From contig NC_092580.1 in NCBI RefSeq assembly GCF_037975245.1, positions 25,023,501-25,087,500 on the forward strand: 64,000 nucleotides of DNA, written 5' to 3'. The notes below the pieces were generated by a model. It worked only from the letters and a program-made list of their open reading frames with translations. It searched no databases and was not told the origin of the DNA. Position 1 is the first letter of the stretch. Each line of letters starts with the position of its first letter. The position numbers and the translations under genes are program-made. This document shows positions 62,242-64,000 of this stretch, in pieces. This DNA is from Apostichopus japonicus. Its lineage: Eukaryota; Echinodermata; Holothuroidea; Aspidochirotida; Stichopodidae.

Positions 62242-62247
62242 GGGTAA
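62242..62247. repeat. Right target-site duplication of the hAT-like insert
   Basis: gggtaa, matching 60387-60392. It is followed at once by ORF2 sequence in the frame that ends in ISIL on the minus strand. Confidence 0.75.
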
Positions 62248-62893
62248 GTATACTTATTTTTATGGATTCACAGAGTTCGTTGTCATGGAATGATGTCTCA
62301 ATGTGTCTAGTAAAAATATCGATAAAATCACGCCAAAACACTTTGTAAACTTCAGCAGTTATTCCATCTAGTCCTGAACTTTTGTTCGGTTTCATTGCTA
62401 ACAGAGCGGCTTTCAACTCATCTAATGAAATATTAGCTTCACAGGCTTCTACGTCCATTGGCGAGAGAAATCCTCTGAGTTCACAAAGTATTTGATCCCG
62501 CAATTCGTTGTCGGTTTCTTCGGCTTGGTAGAGGTTTGTATAAAACTTTACTTGTTCTTTAATAATTTCGTGTTGATCGGTGATGATTAAGCTCTGGTCA
62601 GTTAGTAATTGTTTCATTACCTTCTCTTTTTGGCTTGATTTTTCAAGATTAAAGAAAAACTTTGTTGATTTTTCACCCTCCTCGTGCCACTGAGTTTTAG
62701 ACCTGAGGAAGATTCCTTGTAATTCTCTTAATGAAAGTTGGTTCGACTCATCTTCTGGGTTTTAAGATGGGTACAGTCGTAATCGGAGAATTTTTGAGCT
62801 TTGTATTTCTCGTAGTCAATTTGTTTTGTCAGCTTCTTCTTGGCCCGACGTAGTGATTTCTGTTTTCTTTTGCTAAATGTTATCGTTGCATCT
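62248..62893 (-). pseudogene. LINE ORF2 linker and N-terminal RT region
   Basis: From the 5' side (higher coordinates), a Lys/Arg-rich stretch (KRIKDATITFSKRKQKSLRR and KKKLTKQIDYEKYK) is followed near 62765 by a frame change. The sequence then reads EDESNQLSLRELQG, KTQWHEEGEKSTKFFFNLEK and ITDQHEIIKEQVKFYTNLYQ, and ends with ELKAALLAMKPNKSSGLDG and VFWRDF. The EGEK.TKFFFNLEK and MKPNKSSGLDG blocks are standard markers between the endonuclease and RT palm in L1-lineage ORF2. The part ends at the hAT insertion. The methionine at 62617 is internal, not a true start. Confidence 0.85.
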
Positions 62894-63795
62894 TTAATTC
62901 GTTTTTTTGAGGCCGTCGTACCATGATAAGAAATTATTTTCGAAATCCTCGTGGAGTTTTGCTTCTCGAAGTAATTCACGAATTGATGTAAGGTAGTCAT
63001 CATCATAAAGCAGGGAATTGTTAAAAATCCAACAACTTTGTCCACGTGGTTGACTAGAGAGTTCTAGACTAATTACAACGAAATCGTGGTCTGATCGTGG
63101 GTATTTGGCTATATTGCTGTTAGAAACACAATTTACAATGGTTTCAGAGGTAAGTATTCTGTCTATCCTTGATGATGCCAGGCCATTCATAGTATTCCGG
63201 ATACATGTGAAGTTAACTTTGCGAGGGTTTCTCGTCCTCCATATGTCAACGAGGTGATATTTTACCATGATGTCATTAAGAGGTTTACGAGAGGAATCTG
63301 GGTGAGCTCTGATATGGAATTTGTCTAAATTGGTGTTCAAAACATTGTTCAAGTCTCCAGCTATTATAATTTCATTGTCGATTTTAGTAAGCTCATACAG
63401 TAGATTTTGAAAGAAAACTTTTCTTTCCATCTGGTTGTTCGGAGCATATATTCCAATTGCAGATAGTGGGCGCTCATCAATGATAAAGTCTCTTCGAATA
63501 AAACGACCGTTATCATTTGTTATGTAGTTTGTAACATCAATATCACTATTTTTCTGAACAAAACGGTTACCCCCTTTCTTTTCTGGTGGGTACAAAAGGA
63601 AGACTACATTTTGCCACCCCATTCGACTAAAGCACCTTTTTGGATTTCTTCGTCCCAGAAGGTTTCAACTAGAACTGTAATGTCATACCTTTTAGATTTT
63701 ACAAGGCTGAAGAATTCCGTCCTTTTTTCAGCATTCCGTAATCCATTACAGTTCAGTGTGGTTAAGAGGAACATTGTTACAAGAAAAGGGGTCAT
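62894..63795 (-). pseudogene. LINE ORF2 start and APE-type endonuclease domain
   Basis: ORF2 begins at the ATG at 63795, overlapping the ORF1 stop. The N-terminus reads TLNCNGLRNAEKRTEFFSL, then ETFWDEE with the metal-binding Glu. After a one-base frameshift at a G run near 63615 it continues with NGRFIRRDF, GIYAPN (active-site Tyr), IIAGDLNNVLN at about 63367-63335, SRIDRILTS and YPRSDHDF at about 63103-63080 (catalytic His). These are the ordered blocks of the apurinic-endonuclease-like domain that nicks target DNA for reverse transcription. A second frameshift occurs in a run of seven A on the minus strand near 62905. Catalytic residues look conserved, so decay is recent or the indels are partly sequence errors. 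Confidence 0.88.
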
Positions 63796-64000
63796 GGTAT
63801 CGTCTTTTTCTTGGGTTTATACATCCTTGCTAACCGGATATTTGGCGATATATTTATTCTGCGTGATATGGTCTGTAGTTTTTGTTTTACGATTGTTTCA
63901 AGAAAAGCTTCTTCATCACTAGACGCAGTTCGCTTTGTCCCTGTTTTTCATGGCTTCTGTTCTGTTTTTGCTTTATTTTTTAAACTTGACTTGTCATTAG
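63792..64000 (-). pseudogene. LINE ORF1, C-terminal end (partial)
   Basis: The minus-strand frame that ends at the TGA at 63794-63792 reads back through RLARMYKPKKKTIP, FLETIVKQKLQ and KTGTKRTASSDEE. It is Lys-rich beyond a single in-frame TGA near 63927. The stop overlaps the ORF2 start as ATGA, a compact arrangement that suggests ORF2 is translated by reinitiation or coupling after ORF1. ORF1 proteins of this lineage are RNA-binding chaperones; no CCHC or RRM motif is inside the visible 69 codons. The rest lies outside the window. Confidence 0.6.

Larger units (their letters stand above)
57827..64000 (-). mobile_element. L1/Tx1-lineage LINE, degenerate, with nested insertions
   Basis: On the minus strand one can follow ORF1 end, APE endonuclease, linker, reverse transcriptase, C-terminal Cys/His knuckle, 3' UTR and A run in the canonical order of an L1-lineage non-LTR retrotransposon. 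Diagnostic stretches are NCNGLRN, GIYAPN, GDLNN, SRIDRIL and SDHDF (endonuclease), DQYKAFD, RQGCPLS and HADD (reverse transcriptase), and CTFC...HLFIEC (knuckle). Without the two insertions ORF2 would be about 1,190 codons, a normal length for this group. It cannot be active: I count about seven frameshifts, at least one in-frame stop and two insertions. Tx1-clade assignment rests on remembered motif style and needs a phylogeny. The 5' part lies outside the window. Confidence 0.9.

Noticed and set aside
63611-63922. Plus-strand 103-codon ORF with hydrophobic end
   Set aside because: It is antisense to the endonuclease start and the ORF1/ORF2 overlap; the hydrophobicity reflects the antisense of Lys-rich codons.
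57827-64000. Retroviral or LTR element
   Set aside because: There are no LTRs, protease or integrase; the APE endonuclease plus RT and the A-run end define a non-LTR element.

Overview
The window is eukaryotic, almost certainly metazoan, and consists of repeats. It has three signatures: about 350 head-to-tail copies of a 165-bp satellite, a degenerate L1/Tx1-lineage LINE with an ORF1/ORF2 layout, and hAT-like DNA transposons. I see no host protein gene, rRNA gene, intact tRNA gene or prokaryotic feature. The repeat mix recalls marine invertebrates such as lancelets, hemichordates, echinoderms or cnidarians, but I cannot name a species from sequence alone.

Positions 1-57826 are one tandem array, already in progress at base 1, so its left end lies outside the window. 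From 1 to about 45.5 kb the units are nearly identical and keep a strict 165-bp register, apart from rare 1-bp indels. Variants recur in runs of adjacent units. From about 45.5 kb to 57.8 kb the units are older and more varied, some are truncated, and they are organised into higher-order repeats: a 1,814-bp tandem duplication at about 50.64-54.27 kb and a 6,386-bp duplication linking about 47.7-51.3 kb with 54.1-57.7 kb. On the minus strand each unit contains a tRNA-like segment. It has a D-arm that can form a GCGC/GCGC stem, an A-box-like stretch, a Pol III B box and a downstream T4. The repeat therefore looks like a tRNA- or SINE-derived satellite.

Positions 57827-64000 hold a minus-strand LINE whose 3' end (AATAAA plus a short A run) abuts the satellite inside the tRNA-like A-box region. 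Reading 5' to 3' on the minus strand, its parts are: the lysine-rich end of ORF1 (64000-63792), an ATGA overlap into ORF2, an APE-type endonuclease, a linker, a reverse transcriptase with DQYKAFD, RQGCPLS and HADD boxes, a C-terminal region with a Cys/His knuckle, and a 3' UTR. ORF2 is broken by about seven frameshifts, at least one in-frame stop and two nested insertions.

The nested insertions are a 1.85-kb hAT-like DNA element (60393-62241) flanked by gggtaa, and a 256-bp 5'-truncated non-LTR fragment (58552-58807) flanked by agaat. The hAT-like insert is composite. It carries an internal second hAT-like end, a 127-nt pure purine tract, a duplicated subterminal block and a probable 400-bp nested MITE. 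A related non-LTR tail lies in the opposite orientation in the LINE 3' UTR. The inferred order of events is: satellite array, then LINE insertion at its edge, then hAT and non-LTR insertions into the LINE, then MITE insertion into the hAT.
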